Shown: positions 53,533-61,211 of the stretch, piece by piece | Numbering within the stretch: position 1 is the first letter of the stretch | How the letters are laid out: each line of letters begins with the position of its first letter | Source of the DNA: Acidimicrobiaceae bacterium | Lineage (GTDB): Bacteria > Actinomycetota > Acidimicrobiia > Acidimicrobiales > Aldehydirespiratoraceae | DNA length: 64,000 bases | NCBI GenBank assembly: GCA_026708645.1 | Contig: JAPOUM010000017.1 | Coordinates: 1-64,000 of the forward strand | Reading direction: 5' to 3' | Notes under the pieces: generated by a model | The model's input: the letters and a program-made list of their open reading frames with translations, nothing else | The model's database searches: none | What the model was told of the DNA's origin: nothing | Program-made: the position numbers and the translations under genes

Positions 53533-54543
53533 TCAGAGTTGCGGGCAGCGCACTCCGCAGCGTGTCGCAACAGCGCACGCCAAGGCGCGGAAATCCCAGT
53601 AGCAGTCCTGAACAGCGTTGACGTGCCCGCCGAGCGCTCCGTCGGCCGCTGTGAGCTTGAACATCGGTTTGCGGGCTTCCTGCGCGTAGGGCATCAGGCT
53701 CCGATAGTGCTTCAGCGTGGCCAGGCAGTGCTCGTCGGTTTCTGATGCCGTCTTGTTCTCGGCGGCAGGCTCGTCGAGGACCGAGCCGCGATACTCGCCG
53801 GGTATTGCCTCCATCCAGCGTGCATAGGCTTTGACCGGACGGTCGAGCCGGACGGCGTGTTGCAGCACCACGTAGCCGATCGGTTTCATGGCGCCGCCGG
53901 GCAAGGCGACATCTCCCAAACTCGCGAGTTCTTTCGCTCGATCCAGGCGCGCCTGCCATTGCCTGCGCCAGTCGCGAAGCGTCGGACCGAGGTTGCGGAG
54001 CCCTTGCAGCGAGAACAGGTCGGGCGCGAGGGGGGTCACCACGAAATCAGCGGCGATCAGCGCTGCCCGGTTGATGGCGCCGAGGTTGGGGCCGACGTCG
54101 ATCAGAACGAGATCGGCCTCGGCTCGCTCCCTCGCCCGGCTCAGCACCCGGCTGAGCGCCGTGATCACCCTGAAGGCGCGCTCGCTTCCGTCGAGGCATT
54201 GAGGCCACTGGCTTGAGAACTCGTCTTCCGCGCCCGAAAGCGCCAGGTCGCCGGCCAGAACCCCCAGCGGAGAGCGAGGGTTGGCCATCGCGGGCGAGGC
54301 GATGTCGCCGGTGCCTCCCAGCAGCGGCATTAGGGCGCCGTGGACTGTGCGCCGCGGAGGGTCGGGTGACCACAACTCCTCGGCTTCGTATTCGTCGAGG
54401 AACATGCTGGTGAGGTTGGCTTGAGGATCCAGATCAGCCGCCACCACACTCAAACCGAGGTCGGCGTACATCCAAGCCAGGTGATACACGAGCGAAGTCT
54501 TGCCGACGCCGCCCTTGTTGTTGAAGAAAGCGACGGTGGTCAT
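53533..54543 (-). CDS. ParA-family ATPase paired with an AlbA_2 protein
   Basis: A 336-residue deviant-Walker ATPase: FFNNKGGVGKTSLVYHLA, then VVAADLDPQANLTSMFLDE and VLIDVGPNLGAINRAALIAADFVVTPLAPDLFSL. The last 130 residues differ from chromosomal Soj/ParA and lack an obvious partner ParB. ATG 54543 overlaps the stop of the upstream gene by 4 nt, so the pair is translationally coupled. A partition role is unlikely given the isolated position; a defence or regulatory role is possible but unproven. Confidence 0.85.
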   Translation of the reverse strand: MTTVAFFNNKGGVGKTSLVYHLAWMYADLGLSVVAADLDPQANLTSMFLDEYEAEELWSPDPPRRTVHGALMPLLGGTGDIASPAMANPRSPLGVLAGDLALSGAEDEFSSQWPQCLDGSERAFRVITALSRVLSRARERAEADLVLIDVGPNLGAINRAALIAADFVVTPLAPDLFSLQGLRNLGPTLRDWRRQWQARLDRAKELASLGDVALPGGAMKPIGYVVLQHAVRLDRPVKAYARWMEAIPGEYRGSVLDEPAAENKTASETDEHCLATLKHYRSLMPYAQEARKPMFKLTAADGALGGHVNAVQDCYWDFRALACAVATRCGVRCPQL

Positions 54544-55745
54544 CGCCGGGCCGCCCTCACGATCACCCGTATCCGGGAGTCCTCTACCTGGAATTCCGGC
54601 TCGGGATTGTCGTTGCTTCGCAAGGCGCGCACAGCCGACGGGATGCCGTAACCGAACCGTTGGGCGAATCCGAGGTTGGCCATGATCTCGGCGATCAGCT
54701 GGTTGCGGTATGCCGTGGCGCCTTTCAGCAGCGTCTCCGGGGTGACGGCTCCGAACAGTCCGCCGGGGCTTTCTATTTCGACGCGTTCTGAATACCAGTA
54801 GAGGCGCGAAGGGGAGTGCGTGCCCTCATAGCTGCGATGCATCACCGCGTTGTAGGCGAGCTGGAGCAGAGCCTCCACGGGATAGTCGGGGAACCGTTGC
54901 TCTCGATCTCCTGAAGCGATGTCTAGTCGTGTGCTCACGTTGAGCCTCACGAGCCTGCTGAGATCTCCGAGGATGTCCTCGATTCGACCAGTCAGGGCCT
55001 GAGAGTTTCTGGGCGGGTCGGTCACGTCGTCGCCGTCGAAGCGAACGAACTGGACCCACGACTCCGGCAGCCAATGCTGGGCTTCGCGACCGAACGCCAG
55101 CATCGCCCCATTCGTGGGAGTGTCGCCGCTCATCAGGCGCAAGGAACGCAGCTGATCCTCCAGCGGCCGCTGGTTCTCGGCAAGAACCTCGGCGGAAACA
55201 GCACACGGCAAGTAGCGGCGCCGGATGTGGTCGATGTCGAGATCGTCGATGGATGCTCCGTGCGCCGGCCTCAAATCGAACGGCGCGTCCAGGTTTCGCC
55301 GCCGCTCAGCGAGCCGCTGCTCGTCGCTGGCTGTGGCTGAACGAACAGTGGGTCCGATCCTCACCCAGACGCGCCCCTCGTAGCGGACCGGCGGGTGGTT
55401 CGATGGCTGCACTGTAACCACAGCCACTTCGCATCCGTCGAGGGTGCGTCGCTGCACGTCCATCGAAGGCCGGGGCAGGAGTTCGCCGTGGTCACGCATA
55501 TCGGCCAGACGCTTGAGGAGTGCGTCGTCGATCGTTGTGCCGGCGCAGCTTCCGTCGTCCTCAACGCCTACGAGTATCACGCCGGGTTTGCCGTGTCCGC
55601 TCAGATCGTTGGCGAAGGCGCAGATGCTTCTAAGAATCTTGGTGGCTGAAGAGTTCGATAGGGAGCGTTTGCGCTCGACGAGGTCGGACTCCGGGCTTGC
55701 CATCATCGCGGCCAGATCATCATCGCTGTATCCGTTCGGCGGCAC
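54540..55745 (-). CDS. Schlafen AlbA_2-domain / ATP-binding regulator-like protein
   Basis: A 401-residue protein. The N-terminal AlbA_2 domain (PF04326 style) is seen as ESDLVERKRSLSNSSATKILRSICAFANDLSGHGKPGVILVGVEDDG. The C-terminal HATPase_c_4/RecG-related region is PVEALLQLAYNAVMHRSYEGTHSPSRLYWYSERVEIESPGGLFGAVT. Such proteins are annotated variously as transcriptional regulators or putative helicases; several occur in defence islands. GTG 55745 has TACTGT six bases upstream. Operon partner of the ParA-like gene. Confidence 0.85.
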   Translation of the reverse strand: MPPNGYSDDDLAAMMASPESDLVERKRSLSNSSATKILRSICAFANDLSGHGKPGVILVGVEDDGSCAGTTIDDALLKRLADMRDHGELLPRPSMDVQRRTLDGCEVAVVTVQPSNHPPVRYEGRVWVRIGPTVRSATASDEQRLAERRRNLDAPFDLRPAHGASIDDLDIDHIRRRYLPCAVSAEVLAENQRPLEDQLRSLRLMSGDTPTNGAMLAFGREAQHWLPESWVQFVRFDGDDVTDPPRNSQALTGRIEDILGDLSRLVRLNVSTRLDIASGDREQRFPDYPVEALLQLAYNAVMHRSYEGTHSPSRLYWYSERVEIESPGGLFGAVTPETLLKGATAYRNQLIAEIMANLGFAQRFGYGIPSAVRALRSNDNPEPEFQVEDSRIRVIVRAARR

Positions 55746-55751
55746 CCCTCA

Positions 55752-55757
55752 ACAGTA
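55752..55757 (-). promoter_or_regulatory. Leaderless-type -10 box (TACTGT) for the AlbA_2-ParA pair
   Basis: On the minus strand TACTGT lies six bases before GTG 55745. Confidence 0.35.
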
Positions 55758-55866
55758 CCCGCCGCCGCTATGTGCGGGGTAGGCATGGGTGAGCCGGGTC
55801 TTTCGCGCCATCAGAAGGTGTCGCAAACCGACATTGAATGGTGCCACAAACCGGTAGTGAGAAACC

Positions 55867-56256
55867 GTGAACGGGTATCGCGCGAGGCTGGTGGACCCGC
55901 TTGTTGCCCAGTATCTGGCCGACTTGCCCGCGGTTGCGCTGGTCGGACCGAGGGCGTCGGGCAAGACTACGACGGCGACCCGGCAGGCGCGCTCCGTGTT
56001 GCGCCTTGAACGCCCGGCTGAGGCGGCGGCAGTGATAGCGGACCCCGCCGCCGCTCTTGCGGATCTGCCCGAACCCGTGCTTGTCGACGAGTCGCAGGAA
56101 GCATCCCATGTGCTCGGCGCGGTCAAGCGTGCTTGCGATGCCGATCCGCGTCCTGGCAGGTTCATTCTGACAGGGTCCGTCCGCGCGGAAATGGATGTTC
56201 GCACATGGCTGTCAACCGGTCGGGTCACACGGATCTCTATGTTCCCGATCGGGTAA
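55867..56256 (+). pseudogene. Truncated AAA_14/DUF4143-type ATPase
   Basis: A 129-residue frame from GTG 55867: YLADLPAVALVGPRASGKTTTA (P-loop), then PVLVDESQEASHVLGAVKRACD and GRFILTGSVRAEM. These match the N-terminal third of AAA_14 plus DUF4143 proteins, normally about 400 residues. The frame stops at 56256 just after RISMFPIG, where the family normally continues, and the next gene's promoter starts two bases later. The C-terminal DUF4143 part is absent, so the gene is a remnant. Confidence 0.75.
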
Positions 56257-56257
56257 C

Positions 56258-56263
56258 TAGGCT
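56258..56263 (+). promoter_or_regulatory. Leaderless-type -10 box (TAGGCT) for the DUF3151 gene
   Basis: TAGGCT lies eight bases before GTG 56272. Confidence 0.45.
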
Positions 56264-56271
56264 ATGAGGTC

Positions 56272-56724
56272 GTGAATGATCCTGTTTCTCTGCTTTCGCA
56301 GGGCCCGCCTGAGACTGTGCTCCCGCCTGAGCCCGAGGACGTTCGGGCAGCGTTGGCCGAGGCGGCTGCGAGCAGCGAGCCTGTGGCCGCTTTCGGGTCG
56401 GTGTGCGTGCGCTGGCCGCAGTGCCTTGATGCGTGGGCGGGGCTCGGTGAATGCCTCGAGGCGGGCGAGGCCACTCCGGCGCTCGCCTACGCCGCGTTCA
56501 GGACCGGCTATCACCGAGGCTTGGACCGGCTGCGGGCCGGCGGCTGGCGCGGGTCCGGGCATGTGCGCTGGCGCCATGCGACCAATCGCGGGTTCCTGCG
56601 AGCATTGAGCGGGCTGCAGAGAGTGGCCGCAGAGATAGGCGAGCACGCCGAAGCCCAGCGCTGCGCGGTGTTCCTGATGCAACTCGACCCGGAGTGGCCG
56701 CCGTCTGACGACGCTTTTGGTTGA
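56272..56724 (+). CDS. DUF3151 family protein
   Basis: A 150-residue actinobacterial protein. Distinctive sections: PPEPEDVRAALAEAAAS, VRWPQCLDAWAGLGE, AYAAFRTGYHRGLDRLRAGGWRGSGHVRWRHATNRGFLRALSGLQRVAAEIGE and AVFLMQLDPEWPP. No signal or membrane segment. Function unknown. Overlaps mobA by 8 nt. Confidence 0.85.
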   Translation: MNDPVSLLSQGPPETVLPPEPEDVRAALAEAAASSEPVAAFGSVCVRWPQCLDAWAGLGECLEAGEATPALAYAAFRTGYHRGLDRLRAGGWRGSGHVRWRHATNRGFLRALSGLQRVAAEIGEHAEAQRCAVFLMQLDPEWPPSDDAFG

Positions 56725-57415
56725 GCCCGGCGGCTGCGGCTGCATGGGGGCGGTGCTGGCGGGCGGTGCAAGCTCGCGGATGGGCACAGACAAAGCCTTC
56801 ATAGTGGTTGACGGTGAGCCGATGGTGCTGCGGGCGGTGCGTGCTTTGCAGGCAGCGGGGGTTCGACGCACGGTGGTGGTGGGCGGTGACGAGCCTCGCC
56901 TCAAGGCGCTGGGGCTGGAGACGCTGGCCGACGATCATCCCGGCGAGGGCCCGCTTGGGGCGGTGCTCACAGCGCTCACAAGCCTGCAAGGCGCCGGTGT
57001 AGCGCAAAGGCCGGACATTGTGCTGCATGAAACCGGCATTGCCCAAGGCGCAGACGCAGCGGCGGGCGGATCACGCCGACAAGCAACCGGACCGGACTTC
57101 GATGCGCTGGTGACTCTGCCCTGTGATGCGTTGTCGCCCGACCCTGCAGTGATCCGACGCCTGATCGAGAGCTTCGCCTCAGATTGCGCCGAGCCTGACG
57201 GAGCAGAGGCCGAGGTGATAGTGCCGCTGGGCGGCGGCGAGCCCCAGTGGATGCACGCGCTGTGGCGCAGCAGTTGTCTGGACGCGCTGTCGGCGGCGTT
57301 CGCCGAAGGCTTACGGGCGCCGCGCCAAGCGGCGCAGCGGCTGCGGATCGCCACGGTCGAGGTGCCAGGATCAGTATGGTTCGATGACGCTGATCAGCCC
57401 GAGGAACTGCCCTGA
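56717..57415 (+). CDS. mobA: Molybdenum cofactor guanylyltransferase
   Basis: A 232-residue nucleotidyltransferase: GAVLAGGASSRMGTDKAFIVVDGEPM (GTP loop and Lys), VVVGGDEPRLKALG, DDHPGEGPLGAVLTAL, FDALVTLPCDALSPDP (metal Asp), and QWMHALWRSSCLDAL. Attaches GMP to molybdopterin. A 30-residue Gly/Ala-rich insertion (ETGIAQGADAAAGGSRRQATG) separates two core strands. Starts at TTG 56717 inside the DUF3151 gene. No other Moco genes are in view. Confidence 0.88.
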   Translation: MVEPGGCGCMGAVLAGGASSRMGTDKAFIVVDGEPMVLRAVRALQAAGVRRTVVVGGDEPRLKALGLETLADDHPGEGPLGAVLTALTSLQGAGVAQRPDIVLHETGIAQGADAAAGGSRRQATGPDFDALVTLPCDALSPDPAVIRRLIESFASDCAEPDGAEAEVIVPLGGGEPQWMHALWRSSCLDALSAAFAEGLRAPRQAAQRLRIATVEVPGSVWFDDADQPEELP

Positions 57416-57527
57416 AGTCCAAGGTGCGGCTCAGTGGCTTTGCCCGGCCCGATTGAACGCTATGTTGGCATGACAGAATACAGAGACACAAAATTTGTCG
57501 GGGTTGATGGTCGGCGTCTTTGATCTG

Positions 57528-57947
57528 CTACACGAGTGTGCATACTGGCAAGCCGTTGTCTCTCCAGCCTTCGGTTCCGTTTTCGTAGAGTCCTGTTTTG
57601 GCGGATACTTCCAGGTTGATCTCGGGGTAGAGGATCCCGATCCGCAGGCAGCGCTCCATGTAGCGCCGGTTCAAGCGTCGAGCTTCACTGGCAGAGGCGG
57701 GGGTTTCTTGTCGCCATCGTGTTGTGAGTTCGTTTGCGGCGAAGTCTGCGGCTTCTTGGCGGGGGTTGTGGTCGGCCATGTTCTCGGCTGTGTTGTCGAC
57801 CACGGTTTGCACCAGCACGACCGCTACGGCAGCGAGTCCTGCGATGGCTGCGACTATCAGCAGCCATTCCAGCGAGGTGAGCCCGGCGTCGCGCATTAGG
57901 GCATGCTGCCGGTTTCGTCGCCGGTGGGCGTTGAGGGTTTCATTCAA
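57528..57947 (-). CDS. Type IV-pilin-like small protein (copy 3, complete)
   Basis: A 139-residue protein from TTG 57947, or 122 from ATG 57896. The prepilin signal is MRDAG/LTSLEWLLIVAAIAGLAAVAVVLVQTVVDN, identical to copy 2 apart from single changes. Its first 130 bases are identical to positions 1-131, so cassettes 1 and 3 are very closely related here. The C-terminus NGLPVCTLV is conserved. It overlaps the lipoprotein stop by 8 nt. Predicted to be inserted in the membrane and processed by a prepilin peptidase encoded elsewhere. Confidence 0.78.
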   Translation of the reverse strand: MNETLNAHRRRNRQHALMRDAGLTSLEWLLIVAAIAGLAAVAVVLVQTVVDNTAENMADHNPRQEAADFAANELTTRWRQETPASASEARRLNRRYMERCLRIGILYPEINLEVSAKTGLYENGTEGWRDNGLPVCTLV

Positions 57948-58770
57948 GTGTGATGCCTTCAGAGCGGGCGCATTCCTCAGGATCTTCTTCTTCAAGACAT
58001 GCCAATCGTAAGTAGTCTACGTATGGGTGGTTGATGCTATTTTCATAATCAATCGGTACAACAGTTTCTGGGTTAGCGAGTATCCATTCACGCAAGGATT
58101 CCGTATAATAATCTCGCCGAATTTTGATCAATTCGTCACGATGTACTGAATTTAGCGCTGGATAGGTTGCAGCATATTTGTGACATTCATGCCGAAAATC
58201 TAAGAACTCATCTAGTGTCATTCCATAGCGATCTTGGTAGCTTGTAAGTTCGTCTTTTGTGACGGGAATATATCCATCTTGAAGCTCGCTATATAGCTTG
58301 ATCTCAGGCCACTGTGAGCTTTCTACGCAGATATCCAGCGATTGGTAAAATGCATCCCGAAGAGTGATTATAGCTTTTTCAACTTCTGCCGGGCGCGCTT
58401 CATCGGCAGTTATGAGTTGCCAGGCCGCTCTTAGTTCAAAGAAGAAGCGATCTCGCCACAGCGGACTTTGTGAATCCCATTCTTGAATCTCTGCTAGTGC
58501 TGCTTCGTAGGTGCGGAAGTGTGCTAGTGTAGGGATATGATGGTCAATAATATAATTATCGACAAGGCTATCAATACCGATTTCCTCTTCAGAATATCTT
58601 TGTTCTATTTCTTCAGTGTATTCTCGTTTGCTAGTGTAGGTGTCCAAATCAGCGGTCCCATATCGAACGGATTCGACTGAGGGATGTGCGGAGTTGTTGC
58701 TAGAACACGATAGCAAAAACAGTAAAGTAGATAGTGCAACTACTAAAGTATGAGATGTTCGCACTCTCAT
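57940..58770 (-). CDS. Cassette lipoprotein (copy 3, distal)
   Basis: A 276-residue lipoprotein from ATG 58770 with AAGGAAG upstream. Lipobox FLLSC, then SSNNSAHPSVESVRYG and a Glu/Tyr-rich repeat-like linker (REYTEEIEQRYSEEEIG). The C-terminal half (DEFLDFRHECHKYAATYPALNSVHRDELIKIRRDYY...) matches the copy 1/2 lipoproteins but belongs to a second subfamily with the copy 3 proximal gene. AT-rich. Confidence 0.82.
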   Translation of the reverse strand: MRVRTSHTLVVALSTLLFLLSCSSNNSAHPSVESVRYGTADLDTYTSKREYTEEIEQRYSEEEIGIDSLVDNYIIDHHIPTLAHFRTYEAALAEIQEWDSQSPLWRDRFFFELRAAWQLITADEARPAEVEKAIITLRDAFYQSLDICVESSQWPEIKLYSELQDGYIPVTKDELTSYQDRYGMTLDEFLDFRHECHKYAATYPALNSVHRDELIKIRRDYYTESLREWILANPETVVPIDYENSINHPYVDYLRLACLEEEDPEECARSEGITLE

Positions 58771-58810
58771 ATTCTTCCTTCAACCTAATCGTATCGTAAT
58801 TTGGTATCTG

Positions 58811-58916
58811 TTTATGCTTTGAGTATCAGCAGCTATTCCAGCGGAGTGAGGCTGGCTTCGCTTGCTGAGCAGCGTCGCCGATTCTGTCGCCGGTGGGCGT
58901 TGATGGTTTCATTCAA
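58811..58916 (-). pseudogene. Pilin gene remnant (copy 3)
   Basis: From TTG 58916, overlapping the upstream lipoprotein stop by 8 nt, the frame follows the pilin gene to ASLTPLE, then meets TAG at 58833-58835 where the intact copies have Trp. Homology ends about 20 bases later. The +5 Glu is kept but the transmembrane helix is gone. Confidence 0.75.
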
Positions 58917-59766
58917 GTGTGATGCCTTCAGAGCGGGCGCATTCCTCAGGATCTTCTTCTTCAAGACATATCAATCGCAAGTAGTCCACGTATGGGTGGT
59001 TGATGCTATTGTCGTAATCAATAGGTACAACAGTTTCTGGGTAATCGAGCATCCATTCACGCAAAAATTCCCTATAATATTCTTGTCGAATTTTGATCAG
59101 TTCGTCACGATTCGCTGGATCTAATACTGGATAAGGTGCGGCGTATTTGTGACATTCATGTCGAAAATCCAAGAACTCATCCGGTGTCAGTTTGTATTGA
59201 TTTTGGAAGTCTATGAACTCATCGTGGGTAATAGGAATATAGCTATTCGAACTCTCATTATAGAATTTTATCTCGGGCCATTGTGAACGTTCTGTACAGA
59301 TATCTAAAGATTGATAAAAAGCTTTCTGAAGAGTGTTCACAGCCGTTTCAACTTCTAGGGGCCGCTCCTCGTCTGCCATTCTGAGCACCCAGCGCGCTCT
59401 GTTTTCAAATAGTATACGATCACGTGCCAACGGGCTTCCCGGTTCCCATTCAGACTCTATTTTGGCTAAATCTGCTTCACTGCGTGCTTCATAGGTGCGG
59501 TAGTGAACTAAGATATGATCATCATTGATGTAATCATCAACAATATCAGAAATACCAATTTCTTCTTCAGTGTATCCTCTTTTTTCTTCTTCAGTATATC
59601 CTCTTTTATTGACATAATTATCATTATTAACATAGTTATCAACATTAGCCACTCCATAACGAACAGATTTGGTTGAACTTTGTGTGTTGCTGTTTTCCGA
59701 ACATGCTATTAAGCATAGCAAGACACCAAGTGCAACCGCTAGTCTATTTAATACTTCTGTAACCAT
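58909..59766 (-). CDS. Cassette lipoprotein (copy 3, proximal)
   Basis: A 285-residue lipoprotein from ATG 59766 with lipobox LCLIAC. Close paralogue of the gene at 57940. The segment after the lipobox contains internal tandem repeats: NDNYVNKRG/NNDNYVN and KRGYTEEE twice (24-bp unit, about 59561-59606). It starts 17 bases after the stop of the decayed phospholipase gene. Very AT-rich for this genome. Function unknown; see the cassette findings. Confidence 0.82.
   Translation of the reverse strand: MVTEVLNRLAVALGVLLCLIACSENSNTQSSTKSVRYGVANVDNYVNNDNYVNKRGYTEEEKRGYTEEEIGISDIVDDYINDDHILVHYRTYEARSEADLAKIESEWEPGSPLARDRILFENRARWVLRMADEERPLEVETAVNTLQKAFYQSLDICTERSQWPEIKFYNESSNSYIPITHDEFIDFQNQYKLTPDEFLDFRHECHKYAAPYPVLDPANRDELIKIRQEYYREFLREWMLDYPETVVPIDYDNSINHPYVDYLRLICLEEEDPEECARSEGITLE
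59561..59645 (-). repeat. 24-bp and 12-15-bp tandem repeats in the lipoprotein linker
   Basis: Repeated units encoding KRGYTEEE and (N)NDNYVN lie right after the lipobox region. The repeat number differs between paralogues, so the linker length is probably variable. Confidence 0.6.
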
Positions 59767-59783
59767 AGCATACCGAGACCTTA

Positions 59784-60925
59784 TTATAGTTGATTATTGG
59801 TATAAATGATATTTGACATTTTGTATGTACTTAAGCCAAAGTACATAGTGATTGCTATGTCATGGCATGCTTTCATTTGAGCAGTATTCAAAGACCATGT
59901 ATAGTAGTTATGCGTTTCTAAAACGGAGTCTTGAGTGGCATTACATAAATTGCGTAGATCTTTATAAAGTTTCGGAGTGGTCGGCGTGACGGGGGTCGGC
60001 GTCGGGGTGCTGGTGGTGACGGTGAGCGTGAAACTGCCCTGGGTTCGGGCTTGTCGAGTGGTGGCCTCGATCGTGTAGACGCCCGCAGCGAGACGCGTCT
60101 CGATACGCGAATCGCAGGTGTCGGAGTCGGCGTCGTCGTTTCGGGCGCGGATCGTGCCAGTTGCGCTGTGACCGTTGAGCACATACAGATACGAGTCCTG
60201 GGTCGACGACAAAGCAATCACAATGTTGGTGTCGGCTGTGAGCGTGAAAGTGAAACGCTTCGCGAAATAGCGGGTCTGAGAGTCGCCTCGCTGCGACGAC
60301 AAGCATCCCTGCGACGAAGACCACACACCCCGATGCGTCAGCCGTTGAGCACCCAGCGACCTCAACGCTGTCACACACCCCGCCACCGGCGCCACCGGCA
60401 CCGTCGTAGTGGTCGTGGTTGTGGTGGTCGTGGCCGGTCGCGGCGCAGGCTGCGTCGTCGTCGTGGTAGTGGTTGTTGTGGTTGTTGTCGTGGCGGTGGG
60501 CGCGGGCGGTGCTGGTGTTGTTGGACGGGCGGGAACGGTGATGACGCACGTCCGGCCTGACAGGCGGCCTCTGTTGCACGAGTAACGGACGCTCGCGGTT
60601 GCTCGCCGTGTCGAGGTGGTCGTTCGCGAACATGTCGAACCGCTGCGCGTCCAGCCCGCGTCGCAACGGTATGTTCTCGTCACCACGGTCGCTGCGGTCA
60701 ATATGCAGCTGCGGCCCGACAGACGACCCGACGCGCACGAATACACCACCGTCACAGCTGCCGTCGTCACTGCGCCTGCGCCCGGTCAACCCCCAAAGAA
60801 CCCGCAACCCCGAGATCCTCAAAACCCGGAAACCCCGCCAAACCCGACACCACCACACAAACCGCCACCAACCACGACAAGCCCTTGACCGACCAAACAC
60901 CGACACGACCCGAGCCGAACCTCAC
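59784..60925 (-). pseudogene. Decayed phospholipase/PPC gene (copy 3)
   Basis: The signal peptide frame opens at GTG 60925 and is nearly identical to copy 1 but ends in TGA straight after AQAQ. A second frame starts at the overlapping GTG (60770) and encodes two to three Cys-pair repeats, shortened Thr tracts and one PPC domain. It then jumps to an AT-rich tip (KLYKDLRNLCNATQDSVL...) that resembles, but differs from, the last 60 residues of the copy 1 phospholipase domain. The catalytic His-Asp region is missing. Loss of the in-frame signal peptide suggests a non-functional gene unless a frameshift joins the parts. Confidence 0.8.
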
Positions 60926-60932
60926 AACACCA

Positions 60933-60962
60933 CCTCTACCACACCACCAACCCAGCCGTCAA
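60933..60962 (-). promoter_or_regulatory. Promoter of cassette copy 3, -10 altered
   Basis: TTGACG (60957-60962) and the 18-base spacer match copies 1 and 2, but the -10 reads TAGAGG (60933-60938) instead of TACAAG. Likely weaker. Confidence 0.4.
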
Positions 60963-61211
60963 GCCATGCGCTAGTCGAGCTTCGGCCAAGAGTCGACGTT
61001 GCCGCTATGACGTCGAACACGTTCGCTGACGAGCCGCCCCTGATTGGCTCCCGCTCGGCGCGGGCGACAGAACTCGGCGGCTGCGGCAGCATGGGCCGCA
61101 GCGCTGTCGGTCGGCGAAATCGTTCGGCGGCGCCGTCCGGCGACTAGCATCGCGGCGGCCCGGCTGACGAGCGGGCTGCGCCGCGGACGGCGGCAGCACA
61201 AAGGAGAGGGC

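Noticed and set aside
53310-53570. 86-codon Arg-rich frame between the small membrane gene and the ParA gene
   Set aside because: Composition is typical of an out-of-frame read; no start context and no recognisable motif.
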